Notes under the pieces: model-generated | Told to the model about the DNA's origin: nothing | Database searches by the model: none | Seen by the model: the letters and a program-made list of their open reading frames with translations, nothing else | In this document: positions 10,541 through 21,830 of the stretch, piece after piece | Position numbering within the stretch: the first letter of the stretch is position 1 | How the letters are laid out: the number at the start of each line of letters is the position of its first letter | NCBI GenBank assembly: GCA_039619475.1 | Contig: CM077115.1 | Span: forward strand, 556,224,826 to 556,288,825 | Reading direction: 5' to 3' | DNA: 64,000 nt | Source of the DNA: Icerya purchasi | Taxonomy: Eukaryota > Arthropoda > Insecta > Hemiptera > Monophlebidae | Program-made: the position numbers and the translations under genes

Positions 10541-13500
10541 TTTATGGGCCAGTGCTAGGGGACAAATTTATGAATTTCACCTTATTCCATCCTAAATATA
10601 ACGGAAAAGAACAGTTTACCGCCTTTCTATAAATTTTAAATTCTCCTGTCACATATTTTTGTTCCGGTATTTGCAAAATGTGTTGTTTGTGCACCAAACA
10701 AGAAAAAAAAATAAATAAAAAAAATAATCGTGTATAAACAAAATTTACGACTACTAGTCGAGAAGGAGTAAAGGAATCTATCGAATACGCGCGATACTGC
10801 TAATTCCATTTGTTGATCACTTTGAAAAATTGTGATAACTTAATAAATATACTAGTGGTACCATTCCGAACAAAGTACAACGAATGTCTACACTGTATTA
10901 TGCAATACTTCGGGGTTATTGATAGTTTTTTGTTTTTTTTTTTTGTAAATCTACGTGATAATAATAATATTCTCGGAAGAATTATAAAAAATATGTTGGG
11001 ATTGGGGACTTTAATTATTTTTAGGGCATCTATAATACATAGGAAACTATGTAACCGAGTACCACCAACTGGTATGAATAATTTAGACATATGTTTTTCA
11101 ACTTTTTTTCTCGTGACAACCATGCAACGGCAAGCTCACGTGTATTTTGTCTCGGATCAGTAAAAATTATTAATGACGGAGATAATTCGCATTTCATCCG
11201 AAGCTGTAAGAAAAAATCTTGAATCTATTCACTTTTACGGAGACATATTAAATTATTAACAGCGGAACCGCAGCTATTTTATTTTATACAAACTGAATAT
11301 ATGTATAAAGTGAAACATTTGTAAATTTAATTTAACAAATAAAATAGGAAAAAATTAAAATAAATTCGATATTCGAATATAACCGAAAAAGTCTCAATGT
11401 TCCACGCGTTGAGGATTGTGTATATTTTAAGTTATAAAGATAACTGTAATATATGTATTTGCGTAATAATAATTTACAGTGATTTTCGATTTCGAATTTA
11501 TAATATCGTATATATGTTAATTTTTACACAGCTGTAATTATGTATACTTACATTATATGCTTAAAAATTGTTGTATTATCGCTTTTCGTCAATTTTTTTT
11601 AAACCAAAAGAGAGTCATATTCGTTATTACTTCGGCATCGTCGTTATTTCCTAAAAAACAACCCCCTTAGTTGCACTCGTTTAAAAGGGCAAAAATAAAA
11701 TCCTTCCCCATAATGTTATCTAAACGATCCCATTTCGAGTTAATTTAATTTTCACCCTCTCATCTTATTTTATTTTTAACTTTTACAAAAAAAAAAAAAG
11801 TAATTTGTGAATTTTACGTTTGCTAACACATATTGTGTAATATATAGGTATGTGTACATTTTAATAGATACGGTCAAAACTTTAGAAAAGAAAAATATCT
11901 TCCTATTAACCGAAACCTTTCGATGAAAAGAAATTACGATACGAGTAGGATTGCTACAAAAAAATTAAATTAAAAATATAAAAATATTTTCATTTTCACG
12001 TGTGCTTTTATGTCATTTAATTTTTTTTTTTCGTTTTTTTAGAAAAATAAATAAGAGTAAAAAATTAAAGCTTTTATAATTGTTATATCGATATAATATG
12101 CAAGGATCGTTAAGGAACCCGTTAATTAGTTCAGTACATTCCCCACTAGGAAGCTATCCATCGATATGGACCCCGTTTACAACGCAGTAATCGCGCGCAT
12201 TCATTTATAAATTGTGCAGTTGCTAAATAAAAAAGTACAAACTTTAAAAAAGTACCATATTTACTAAAAAATCCAATTTTTACAATTAAACAAACTGTTG
12301 GAAAAACTAGGGCATTGCTGTGTAAACGTCAAGTAACGAAAAAATATAAGAAGAATGACACGAAAAAAGGGGAACTAGAATAAATACAATATCAATAATG
12401 TTAGGGGAAAATTATTAGTTATTACATTTTTTTTTTTTTGTATTTTGGGCTCGTTGAAACCCAGCTTAAGTGAAATTTTAGGAAGTTACAATGTGTAGTA
12501 GCGGGATATTGTACGCAAATGAAACACAATTAACTAATTTAGCGCCAGCTAGGAAACGATATCTTTTTATTAAGAAATTATGTCGTAAAAAAGTTTATTC
12601 GAAGTTAAACCAAAAATATTTAACCGATTTTAGCAGAATGGAAGACAAAGTTTTTTCATTATATAATTAACAAATGAAACGATAATATTCCATTCGTATT
12701 AGTACAATAATAATTCTGTACAGGAATATAAATAAATCCCCACATATGTATTTTGGTGCTGCGATTATGGTAAACTTGTCATAAAAATATTTTTATTTCT
12801 AATTAATTGTGGTATTTTATACGTTTTATTAAAATTTACCATCTATTTCATTTACATTATAGTTGTACCATCTATGTGTAATTTAACGCAACCCCGATAA
12901 TTGGCCACCGTCAAGTTCGGCCCTATTTTTCCTTAAAAACTGTTCTACGGCTTCCCCTTACCTTTTTACACTTTACCTATAACATTCATGTAACTCAAAG
13001 TCTAGAGTATTGTGTAAATGTGTTCTAATAGAAGGATTAATATTTGCCGGTGAATGGTAAAAACATTCTGAAAAATGTGCAGCACGAAATGATTGTACGA
13101 ATCTATTTTAAGGCATAACTCAGATGACCCCAGAGCGAAGAAGTATAGCATTTTCATCGTTAAAATAATTAACGAGATAACTAGCCGTTATCGAGAAAGA
13201 ATTTAAATTAGGCCAGATTTGCCAAGAGAGTTTCAACAAAAAGGTTTAAAAACTCTTTCAGAACTGGGAAATGGTGAACCAGATGATTATTATTCTGTTT
13301 CTACTGTATTTGTCAAACTTCAAAGTCCGTATTTTCCGGTACCATCAACTAGAGCCAGGTGAAATGCACATCTAAAAACTTCTGCGGTAGGCCAGATAGA
13401 GACAACCGTTGTATGTGTTGCCTTTTTGAAATCGACTATTACCGTACGCGATTGTAAACATGAACCCTTGTTTCTTACGCGATATTTATTACTTTTTTAA

Positions 13501-13619
13501 ATAATGCAGGATAAACATCAGACGTTTTATCGAGAGAAATAAACGAAAGAATGAACGCAATGCCCTTCGCGGTAACCATGAGTTGTAAAATATCGATAAA
13601 AGTCCTTTCCACATTACTT

Positions 13620-13740
13620 ACACGCATACATTTATATTTATTTACATTTATTTACATTCATTTACATTTATTTATATTTATTTACATTTATTTATATTTA
13701 TTAAATATTTATTAAATATTTATTAAATATTTATTAAATG
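13620..13740. repeat. TTTA/TTTACA-rich tandem array
   Basis: Repeated ATTTATTTACATTT-type units passing into four AAATATTTATT units. Confidence 0.85.
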
Positions 13741-14919
13741 TTTCACGTTTTTTTCGTAATTAAAAATTGCATTACGTTAGAAAATCATGAAGAACCATTC
13801 TGTATCTGACAATAAATTTGTCGGATACCTAGAACGATATGAACTTGAGTGATATTTTGTGGATTTGCTTTTTAATCGATATTTACATTGTGTCTAATCT
13901 GTGCTGTATGTTTTTCCGTTAAATTTTCTTAATGCACGGAATTTTTAACGGCTATTCCACAGGCAATATTTCTCCGATTAAAAAAAATGCTGCTGATCGA
14001 TTGGCAACTTAATTTGTTAACATCGGAAAAATGATTTCGGATTCAAAAATGATTACAAATAATGCCATCTGAAATTAGTATTAGGATAATGTTTTAAAAT
14101 TGTTTTATTTACAAAATGCTAATAAAAAATATTAGTACAGTGAACTAGGTTAAGAATCATCGTCGTGATCCGAAGAAATGAACTGGCTGTCTTTGGCTAT
14201 GAACTGGCTTACACACTTACGAGGGTTACGAAGAAATTACTCGATATTTTCAGTTCCAAGTTGGCGTGTCTTCCTTAATTAACTGACTAGGAAATTTCGT
14301 TACCAGTTGGTCAATTTCCATACGTTGTAACATGTAACACAGTTTTCATCGTTTTTAATCAAGAGTAGATATAATTATTTCCAGTAGTTTTAATTCATTT
14401 TCTAGCGCGCTCCATGTTAGTTTTCCAGCAGTAACATGGCGGTTTTCTTTCCATTTTTTCCAGGCAGTTTATTTTTATTTTAATTACATATTTTAACAGC
14501 TGCCGCGGATGAAACTTCGAAATAGAATGGTACTAAACGATAATTTAATCTAAGCTTTGTGTGTGCTAATAGTTTTGTACAGTCGACAAAAACACTATAA
14601 ATCGATATTGGCAATTGTTCGCTAATTAACATAGTGTATACGATATGTAATATTCATAAATTTTGTGTGTGTAATGAAATAAAAGTAACAAAGCGCAAAA
14701 ATAACACGTTTCAGGGTAAAAGAAAATAAGAGATTAATCTGTAATACTAATTGCGCAGAGTTCTCATCACTTCTTCCGAGTTTTTATTTAACTTTACTTG
14801 TCGGTAGGTTTAACGAAAATTTCACGAGAACAAAAATCTAACAAAATTAGAGTAAACTCTGCACGTTTTTATGATAACAATGCGATAATGGTGTTGTTCT
14901 AAATCCAGTATGACTTAAA

Positions 14920-16295
14920 CAGTGGTGTAGCTGAAACCTTGGAGACCCCCCCCCCTCCACGCGAAAATCTCAATGAGGCCCCCTTAAGGACATCAAATAA
15001 TCACTTTTTCCTTTATTTTTATTTATTATTATTTTTTTAGTTAAAAACAAAAGCAAATTAAATAGATACATAAATCAACACGTAAATTATATTCGATAGA
15101 GATAATTTATTTGAAATATAATTTTTTATTAAATTTATTAATAAATGTAGTTTATAAAACTTTATGAAGGTAAATAATTATGAAAGTTAGAAAAGTTTTA
15201 AACGTTATTAAAATTGATGTAAATAAAAATAATTTTATTCGTATCCACAACTCTTACATCAGAAATTATTTAAGTTAAAATATTGTTACGGTAGCGTTGT
15301 GAACGTTTTGGATTTTTTGTTGCGAACTCGTCGATGAGCTGTTCATCAATGATTGAGCTTTATAGCTCTTTCAAATTCAATCGATAACTAAACCAGCCAA
15401 TCGCACTATTGTACTACACAAATAACTTTTTATTACTTTTCAGTTTAGAGAACGATCTTTCTGCCTTCGCTACTGTAACTGGCAATGTTAAAAATAGTTT
15501 TATAAGCACATCAGGAATATTACTCAAAAATGATGAGTGATTTTTCATTATGTATTTAAAACTAATGGACACGTATTTTCTAATATACTTTTGTGAATTA
15601 AATTTCGAAGTCACAAAAGCTGATCTGTATAAAATTGGTTGATAATTCATGAGATTATAAAAGTTCATTAGCTCTTGTGATGCCTCAATCAACTCATCAT
15701 CTTTCATTTTTTGGAGATTGACTGGGAAAAGGCAACGAAAACGTTGGCTTAAACTGATCACATTCCTTCAAATCGATCGCTTAATTGTGCAATAATTATG
15801 TCAATGCGAGCATTGAAGATTTGTATTTTTAAAATAAGTGTTTCGCATTCGTAATTATTTCATGAGCTGATAGTTCACATCAAAGAAGATTTTCCTTCGT
15901 TTTGGTTTTTTTTCTTGAAACAACTTTCAGCTAAAACTAAACCTTCTCGAATGACGTCTTCAAAATTATTTCTTAATCCTTTAACATTTTCAAGTGTGCT
16001 GTTTGTAATAACTCGGTAGCGTACACAGTAAATCAATATTCTTTGACTGTAATTGTTTTGACGCTAAATTTATCATCTCTAATAACTCGCATTCCATGAC
16101 TAGAAAAAGAATAAATTGAAATTTATCTATATGTTTACACGTACACTTACAGTTAGACCCATCCGTATTCATATATATTTTCGCAGCGCTAGCTTAAAAT
16201 AAAACTGCCAATTTTTTTAGACCGAGTGGGGCCCCCAAAAGCTCGGGCCCCCCCCGCACCACGGGGTCTGCGAACCTCCTTCAGCTACGCCGTTG
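14920..16295 (-). mobile_element. Decayed hAT transposon (1,376 bp)
   Basis: The ends match as inverted repeats: CAGTGGTGTAGCTGAA at 14920 and, read inward, CAACGGCGTAGCTGAA ending at 16295. Eight-bp flanks GACTTAAA and GAACTAAA agree at 6 of 8 positions, consistent with an aged hAT target duplication. Both sub-ends carry G/C homopolymer runs. The interior has transposase remains on the minus strand. It is too short and too broken to be active. Confidence 0.75.
15414..16172 (-). pseudogene. hAT transposase remnant (MYM-type zinc-finger-like subgroup)
   Basis: The 115-aa frame at 15414-15761 ends in the hAT C-terminal dimerisation signature 'TLPVTVAKAERSFSKLK', one of the best-conserved stretches of the family. 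Just upstream the reading continues in pieces with 'IAQLSDRF'-like sequence. A 60-aa frame at 15990-16172 contains the 'MINLASKQLQSKN' stretch typical of the hAT relatives usually annotated as zinc finger MYM-type protein 1-like. Frameshifts and stops separate the pieces, and the N-terminal zinc finger and DDE residues are not visible. Confidence 0.75.
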
Positions 16296-16864
16296 GAACT
16301 AAAGTAAGTTATCTTTTCCATACGTGTGTGTATATTATACGATATTCAGCTTTACGTTTACTGTTTTCACGTCGATTTTTTGAAATTTTCACTAAAATAT
16401 CCCCAGCAACCTAGTTTAGTAATTACGTTCTGATTTTATTATTTTTCTTCGGACAGCATTTTTTAAAATTAGTCTTAAGGAAAATTCCTTTTAAATTTCG
16501 AAACCAACTGAAAAAAGTCCACCTCGTAAATAATGTGACAGTCTGTTTTAAATTGAATGGCGAAGACGCTCCAGCGATCACCACCAAAGGGGTACTACTA
16601 ATAAGATATACTATATAAGTAAGAAACAATCTTTAAAATCGAGATCTTATATTTTTAATGGAGGGTGGATGATTCTGATGTACATATATCTGTTTTTTTA
16701 CACTTATTGTTTATGTTTATTGTACAGTAAGTAATTTTTACAAAACAGTTATTTAATTTTTTTTAAATTAAATATCCGACACGTTTCGAAGACAAAGCTT
16801 CACGATCACGGGCTATTTAAAATCAAAATGAAATGTTTTATATTCCTGATAAAATAATTGAGAA

Positions 16865-16968
16865 TTTCTCTTAACTTTTCACGACGTCGAGCTTTCTCGC
16901 GTCTATTACATTTATATTAATTTAATAGACGCGAGAAAGCTCGACATGCGGTAGAAAGTTAAGAGAAA
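16865..16968. repeat. Strong hairpin / short palindrome
   Basis: Arms 16886-16908 and 16923-16945 are a perfect 23-bp inverted repeat around a 14-base AT loop. Beyond an unpaired 7/9-base bulge the stem resumes with a further perfect 14 bp (16865-16878 with 16955-16968). It could be a MITE, a foldback remnant or a pre-miRNA-like hairpin; no flanking duplication was found. Confidence 0.8.
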
Positions 16969-17157
16969 TAATCGATTTTTCCCCGCATCATCGTGTGTAT
17001 ATAATTTTGCGACAACAAGCTTTTACTACAACTACTGAATTAATAGAATCATTATAAATGTTGCCTGTATGATTATATATTTTACTATAATTTTGATGCT
17101 TATTTTTTCCCCCCTCTCTTTAATGACTGGGTGAATTTTGCATGTTCAAATACCTAG

Positions 17158-17277
17158 TTTATTATTTTCTAATTTATTATTTTCTAATTTATTATTTTCT
17201 AATTTATTATTTTCTAATTTAGTATTTTCTAATTTAGTATTTTCTAATTTAGTATTTTCTAATTTAGTATTTTCAAA
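17158..17277. repeat. 15-bp tandem repeat, two homogeneous blocks
   Basis: Eight units. The first four are TTTATTATTTTCTAA; the next four are TTTAGTATTTTCTAA, the last partly degraded (ends CAAA). The single T-to-G change is fixed across the second block, suggesting block-wise expansion. Confidence 0.9.
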
Positions 17278-18206
17278 AATATAAAAAATAAAAGGATGCT
17301 TTTAAACATTACTGTTCGCTTATAAGAAGAGCTAAATATAATAAACTTTACGTATTTTTCTTAAAACTGCAAATATGTTACGGCGGACCTACGAGACTTC
17401 TTAATTAATAAACGATCGGAATTAGTAATTAGACCAAAACGTGAATCAATATCGTAAATGAAGTGAGCGCACAGTTTTATGACGTACTCCTTGAAGATCT
17501 TTAAAATATCGATACTATATTTGAAACCTTCGATTTACTACACGTTTGCGATATATTATGCAAAAAATTATGCCGTCGTTCGAAATATCGCCATTTTACA
17601 AATGACGTCACACAACGTCCGGGGAAACTTATGCGTAATTAATTTTAATAGTATTTAGGGAGTACGTATCTTAATGGTTCTCAGACAAATAGTAATGATA
17701 GCCCCTCCCCCCGCATAACGCTAAATCGGCATTTCAAAAAAAAAAAAACATTACGGGGAATAATTTTTAAGTGGATTAAACTACTGATAAAAACACAACA
17801 AACGAGCCAGTACTGAAACATTAATCCGGAACTCCGTGGCAATGAAGGTGGAGATAGTAGGCGTCTGGGCGGATGAAAAAATTCCTTTCGAACGTAAAAT
17901 AAAACAAACTGAAACGACAAAAAGCTGAAGGTTGAGCTATTCTGTAGTTGGCGATGTAAAGTATACGATTTTTTACGGTTAATTAGATCGAGCGTCGAAG
18001 GCTGAATTTCTGTGATTGAAATCGGAACAGCTGCATAATTATTACAGACCGATCGAATATGGAAAGGCGATCGATCGCCAGTAATTTCGCCTCTTAGAAG
18101 ACACACTATAAAAAGGAATATTTTATTAACAGTTTATTCTTAGTTTTCGGTTCTCTTTTACGATGCATGATTTCGTTTTTTCTACATTTTTGTATATTTT
18201 CCCTAT

Positions 18207-18234
18207 CAGCGATACTATGATTATGATTATTATG

Positions 18235-18266
<32 letters not shown>

Positions 18267-18272
18267 GATTAT
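18207..18272. repeat. (ATT)n/(ATG)n microsatellite
   Basis: ATT repeats interrupted by ATG/GATT units. Confidence 0.85.
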
Positions 18273-19709
18273 TTCGTTACAAATTAATTCGTTACAACGG
18301 GCAATTCAGCAATTAGGGAATTCACAGTAGTGGTGGAAAAAAACCGGAAATGTCTGCTGCAATTTTTTTATCTTGTTTTAAAGATTGTGTCTTTTTTCCA
18401 TTTTTCGAGCTATTCTTAACGTCATTCGTCTAAGCTTTGTTATACGTTCTGTCGTTTCCTACGTTGCCGTCCTAGCTTCTAATCTAACAGCAATACACAC
18501 CTCTTTCTCGCACTTCAGTCTGGGACTCGCTAAAAAATTCTCTTTGTTTTCCGCGTTATACGCCAGTGAAAAACCATAATCCATTTTTAACTATTTCCAC
18601 GTCTTCTTACTCTCTGACCACGGCGAATCTTTATAATGATTTTGAACTACGAGTCGATATATGTTTATAAAACCCTGGACGGTGAATTTAATTGAAAAAC
18701 CGAAATTAGCGATTCCTTTTTTGGACTTTTTTTTTTCGATTTGGCAACTTCAAGCTCTTCACGAGGAGGAGAAGAATAAAAAATTATAAGGCGCTCGAAC
18801 GAATGTTTTTTTTGTTTTTGTTTTTTTTAGCTAAATTGTGACGCTAGAAGAGAAAAGAAAATAAAAATATTCCTATGCCATCTTTGTTCGGGGACAACAA
18901 TAAAAACTCGTTTAAGCCTATTCTGGTGGTTCTGCTATGCGATCTCTTGACAAACTACCTTGTACCTTTATTATTAAGATACAGAGGATCATATATACTA
19001 TAATCCGGGGAAGGTCGCGATATACATATATATGTATACGGACAACTACGAATACTAGTGTATTGAAAGAGGGAGAAAAAAGAAAGACCTACAAAAACGT
19101 CGCTCCCGGATTTATATTTAAAAACTTCTAAAATAGTATCGGAATGCGACAATACAAGGTGAACGTTAACTGTTTTTTTTTTTTTTACCAGGCGTTGTAA
19201 GTCGAAATCGACTCTGATGAACTGGGAACCGAGTTCTAAAAAGTACCATACGAAGGATTGAACGGACACAGTTTTACGGACGAATGATTAAGACTGTTGC
19301 AAACTTAACGAGCGCTTCGATATTACGAGTTTTCGAACTTGTGCTACAAGGAGAAATCGTATATACATATCACGGCAATAGAGTGGTGCGGCAACGCTGA
19401 ACGACATTGTTCCAATAGTTTTGTAAATTTATCGCGACGCGGTACAATTCCTAATTTTGGTCTGCTCGTAAGCGCGGACTCGAGTTAAAGGAAAAGGAAA
19501 GGAAAGGAAAGGAAAAAAACCGGAGCTGGCACACGCGGGAAGAAAAGCTCAACAGTGGCCGAGGAGCGACTTCCGCGTTTTTTAATTAATTAATGTAATT
19601 TCATCGGGTTTAAACGCGCGCAACTTATCATTACCGGCTCTATATTATCGTTACAGTCTATCATTAGAAAGAGTTTAATAGGAGCAGCGCGGCTACACTA
19701 GCTGGTCCA

Positions 19710-20249
19710 ATGTGTCCGACGACGTCAATTATATTCCAGCAAAGTACAGTCGACGCTCCGGAAGGTAGACAGACAGACACCAGTTGGAGGCTGCTGATAA
19801 TTATTACACAGGCAGCGATGATGATGGTGATGGTAACAGACAATGGCAGTGGGGTCGTGCGAACCGAAACACACGGACCGAATACGAGAACGCACCTGCT
19901 GCGCCAGCAGCCAAAGGGGGAGAAAGCTATTAGATTTTATCTCTTCCCATTCAGTGTGTATTTATTAATAATCTGCAGAAGGGTTAGTGTCGGGGTTTCC
20001 AGGCAAGCAACAGAAAGAACACGCCGGCCAGGCAACATTTCCAAGACCCGTTATAGCGTAATTAGTGGGTGTTTACTTGAGACACTGCAATTTCGTTACG
20101 CCGGGCCTCCGCCTATTCTATATTATTTTTATAATGCAAAAATGCACTTAAAAAAAACAATCTCACATTGTGTGCACGCACACACATACACGTCGGCGTA
20201 CGCTATGTACGACGCGAACGTAGACGTGGGGGCGACGTTCACATTCTGA
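19710..20249 (+). CDS. Orphan open frame, function unknown
   Basis: An open frame of 179 codons in a locally GC-richer stretch, ending about 140 bp before the mariner. I do not recognise any domain. It has an Arg/Thr-rich middle, one short hydrophobic segment (around 'LFPFSVYLLIICR') and a His/Ala/Thr-rich tail encoded by CA-rich repeats. It may be an exon, a UTR or chance. Listed because it is the longest frame here not explained by a transposon. Confidence 0.15.
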   Translation: MCPTTSIIFQQSTVDAPEGRQTDTSWRLLIIITQAAMMMVMVTDNGSGVVRTETHGPNTRTHLLRQQPKGEKAIRFYLFPFSVYLLIICRRVSVGVSRQATERTRRPGNISKTRYSVISGCLLETLQFRYAGPPPILYYFYNAKMHLKKTISHCVHAHTYTSAYAMYDANVDVGATFTF

Positions 20250-20385
20250 GCGCAGAATTGGCCATTTGGAAAGTCTGAAGCCTAATATAGTTTGTAACAG
20301 ACCAGGTCAGTACTCAATTATGTTAAAGAGGCGTGAACGATACGACTAGCGAAACGCAAATATCCTCAAAGCAGATATATATATA

Positions 20386-20414
20386 CACCCTGTCAAGAAA
20401 GTATCGGGAATTGT
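20386..20414 (+). repeat. mariner TIR, 3' side
   Basis: 29 bp, perfect inverted match to 21675-21703. Confidence 0.95.
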
Positions 20415-20433
20415 TAAATAAAACGAACAATTT

Positions 20434-21510
20434 TTAATTTTCATCCAAATTTATTTTGTCACCTTCAAAATAACATCCATTCGAAGCGATGCACATATGC
20501 CAACGCTTTTTCCACTCGGCAAAGCACTTCTGATAGGCGGTTTCCGGGATGGCCTTTAGCTCTCGCGTCGCATTCGTCTTGATGTCATCAATCGATTCGA
20601 AGCGCATTCCCCGTAGCGGAAATTTGAGTTTTGAGAATAGGAAGAAGTCGCAGGGTGCTAAATCTGGTGAATACGGCGGTTGTTCGATGATATTTACCGA
20701 GTGTTTGGCCAAAAACTCATTCACAATTATGGCTTTGTGAGACGGCGCATTATCGTGATGGAGAATCCAAGAATTGTCGACCCACAAATCGTTACGTTTA
20801 CGACGGATAGCCTCTCTCAAACGTCTCAAAACACTTAAGTAAAACTCTTTGGTGACTGTCTGTCCGGCTGGCACATATTCATAGTGTACCACGCCTCGAA
20901 TATCGAAGAAAACAATCAACATGATCTTCACTTTCGATCGGCTTTGGCGAGGTTTTTTCGGCTTTGGCGCGCCAATTGGCCGCCATTCGGACGATTGCTG
21001 GTTCGTAAGCGTGTCGTACTCGTACACCCATGTCTCGTCACCAGTAATTATCTTTTCCAAGAAGGTAGGATCCAAATTGGCTCGATCCAGCATGTCTGCA
21101 GCTACCTGTTCTCGGTACTTTTTTTGAAAGAAATTCAGGTCTTTCGGAACAAGCCGAGCCGCAACGCGTTGCATACCCAATTTTTCGTGCACAATCGTAC
21201 GTACGCTCTCGTGTGACATGCCCAATCCATGAGCCATCTCTCTCAAGCTCACATGACAATTTTCAGCAACGATTTCCTTGATTTTATCGACGTTATCATC
21301 GGTCACACTCGTTGAAGGCCGTCCAGAGCGAGGCATGTCTTCGACCGTCTCCCGACCATCCTTGAACGCTCTGTACCACTCGTAAACCCGCGTTTTTGAT
21401 AAAGCAGATTCACCAAAAGCCTTCTGTAACATTTTCAGTGTATCGGCACAAGAAATTTCGTTCGAAACACAGAATTTAACACAAGTACGTTGTTCAATAT
21501 TTTCACTCAT
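20434..21510 (-). CDS. mariner transposase, 358 aa, D,D34D
   Basis: Cut-and-paste transposase that binds the 29-bp ends, excises the element and inserts it at TA dinucleotides in the nucleus. Two helix-turn-helix regions are visible at about residues 42-54 ('VYEWYRAFKDGRE') and 86-108, joined by a GRPS linker (63-66). The catalytic triad is complete: D158 in TGDETW, D253 in HHDNAPSH and D288 in SPDLAPCD, with 34 residues between the last two, the mariner spacing. The inter-domain motif, usually W/YVPHEL, reads LVPKDL (120-125), a departure that points to a divergent mariner lineage. Length is close to the 340-360 usual for the family. The start is the first ATG, directly followed by the typical N-terminal region. 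No stop or frameshift is seen. Activity is not proven. Confidence 0.95.
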   Translation of the reverse strand: MSENIEQRTCVKFCVSNEISCADTLKMLQKAFGESALSKTRVYEWYRAFKDGRETVEDMPRSGRPSTSVTDDNVDKIKEIVAENCHVSLREMAHGLGMSHESVRTIVHEKLGMQRVAARLVPKDLNFFQKKYREQVAADMLDRANLDPTFLEKIITGDETWVYEYDTLTNQQSSEWRPIGAPKPKKPRQSRSKVKIMLIVFFDIRGVVHYEYVPAGQTVTKEFYLSVLRRLREAIRRKRNDLWVDNSWILHHDNAPSHKAIIVNEFLAKHSVNIIEQPPYSPDLAPCDFFLFSKLKFPLRGMRFESIDDIKTNATRELKAIPETAYQKCFAEWKKRWHMCIASNGCYFEGDKINLDEN

Positions 21511-21674
21511 TGTAAAACTTCGACAAAACCTTCAAGGTCGACTGATTTTAATAGCTGCTGTAAACACACTGGTTGACAGATCGCGCTAAAAATAGGCATC
21601 ATAATACAAAACAGTTGTACCAACCTGGAAAAAAAAAATTATCTGCCTAGCTATTACCCGGGAGATTTAAATTG

Positions 21675-21703
21675 ACAATTCCCGATACTTTCTTGACAGG
21701 GTG
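21675..21703 (-). repeat. mariner TIR, 5' side
   Basis: 29-bp inverted partner of 20386-20414. Confidence 0.95.
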
Positions 21704-21768
21704 TATATATATATATATATATATACATGTTTTATATATCCGATAGTACTGATATATATATGTTTGTG

Positions 21769-21815
<47 letters not shown>

Positions 21816-21830
21816 GTATGTATATAAACT
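21704..21830. repeat. (TA)n-rich microsatellite
   Basis: TA/TG dinucleotide tracts to the right of the mariner; a shorter TA tract also lies on its left. Confidence 0.9.

Larger units (their letters stand above)
9634..14911. other. AT-rich non-coding stretch
   Basis: No recognisable gene. Two overlapping opposite-strand frames at 10800-11163 (107 and 117 codons) have no recognisable motif and are probably chance. Contains the piggyBac-like MITE and a TTTA-rich array listed separately. Confidence 0.55.
16304..20383. other. Non-coding stretch, GC-richer towards 20 kb
   Basis: No recognised gene. Contains a hairpin (16865-16968), a 15-bp tandem array (17158-17277), an (ATT)n tract near 18207-18272 and an orphan frame at 19710-20249. 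A 141-aa minus frame at 17681-18106 is low in coding character. Confidence 0.5.
20386..21703 (-). mobile_element. Structurally intact mariner (1,318 bp)
   Basis: The terminal inverted repeats are identical over 29 bp, starting CACCCTGTCAAGAAAGTATC at 20386 and mirrored at 21675-21703. Each end is flanked by TA (20384-20385 and 21704-21705), the Tc1/mariner target duplication. One complete transposase frame lies inside, with 193 bp from the ATG to the right end and 48 bp from the stop to the left end. The insertion lies in a TA-microsatellite on both sides, which also means the TA duplication alone is weak evidence. Perfect TIRs and an open frame suggest a recent copy. Confidence 0.95.

Noticed and set aside
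10800..11163. Overlapping frames of 107 and 117 codons on opposite strands
   Set aside because: Shadow frames of each other in low-complexity DNA, neither with a known motif.
17681..18106. 141-aa minus-strand frame
   Set aside because: Composition (Phe/Leu/Ser-rich with homopolymer-encoded FFF runs) fits chance reading of T-rich DNA.
20549..21259. Plus-strand and alternative minus-strand frames across the mariner
   Set aside because: They are antisense or out-of-frame shadows of the transposase.
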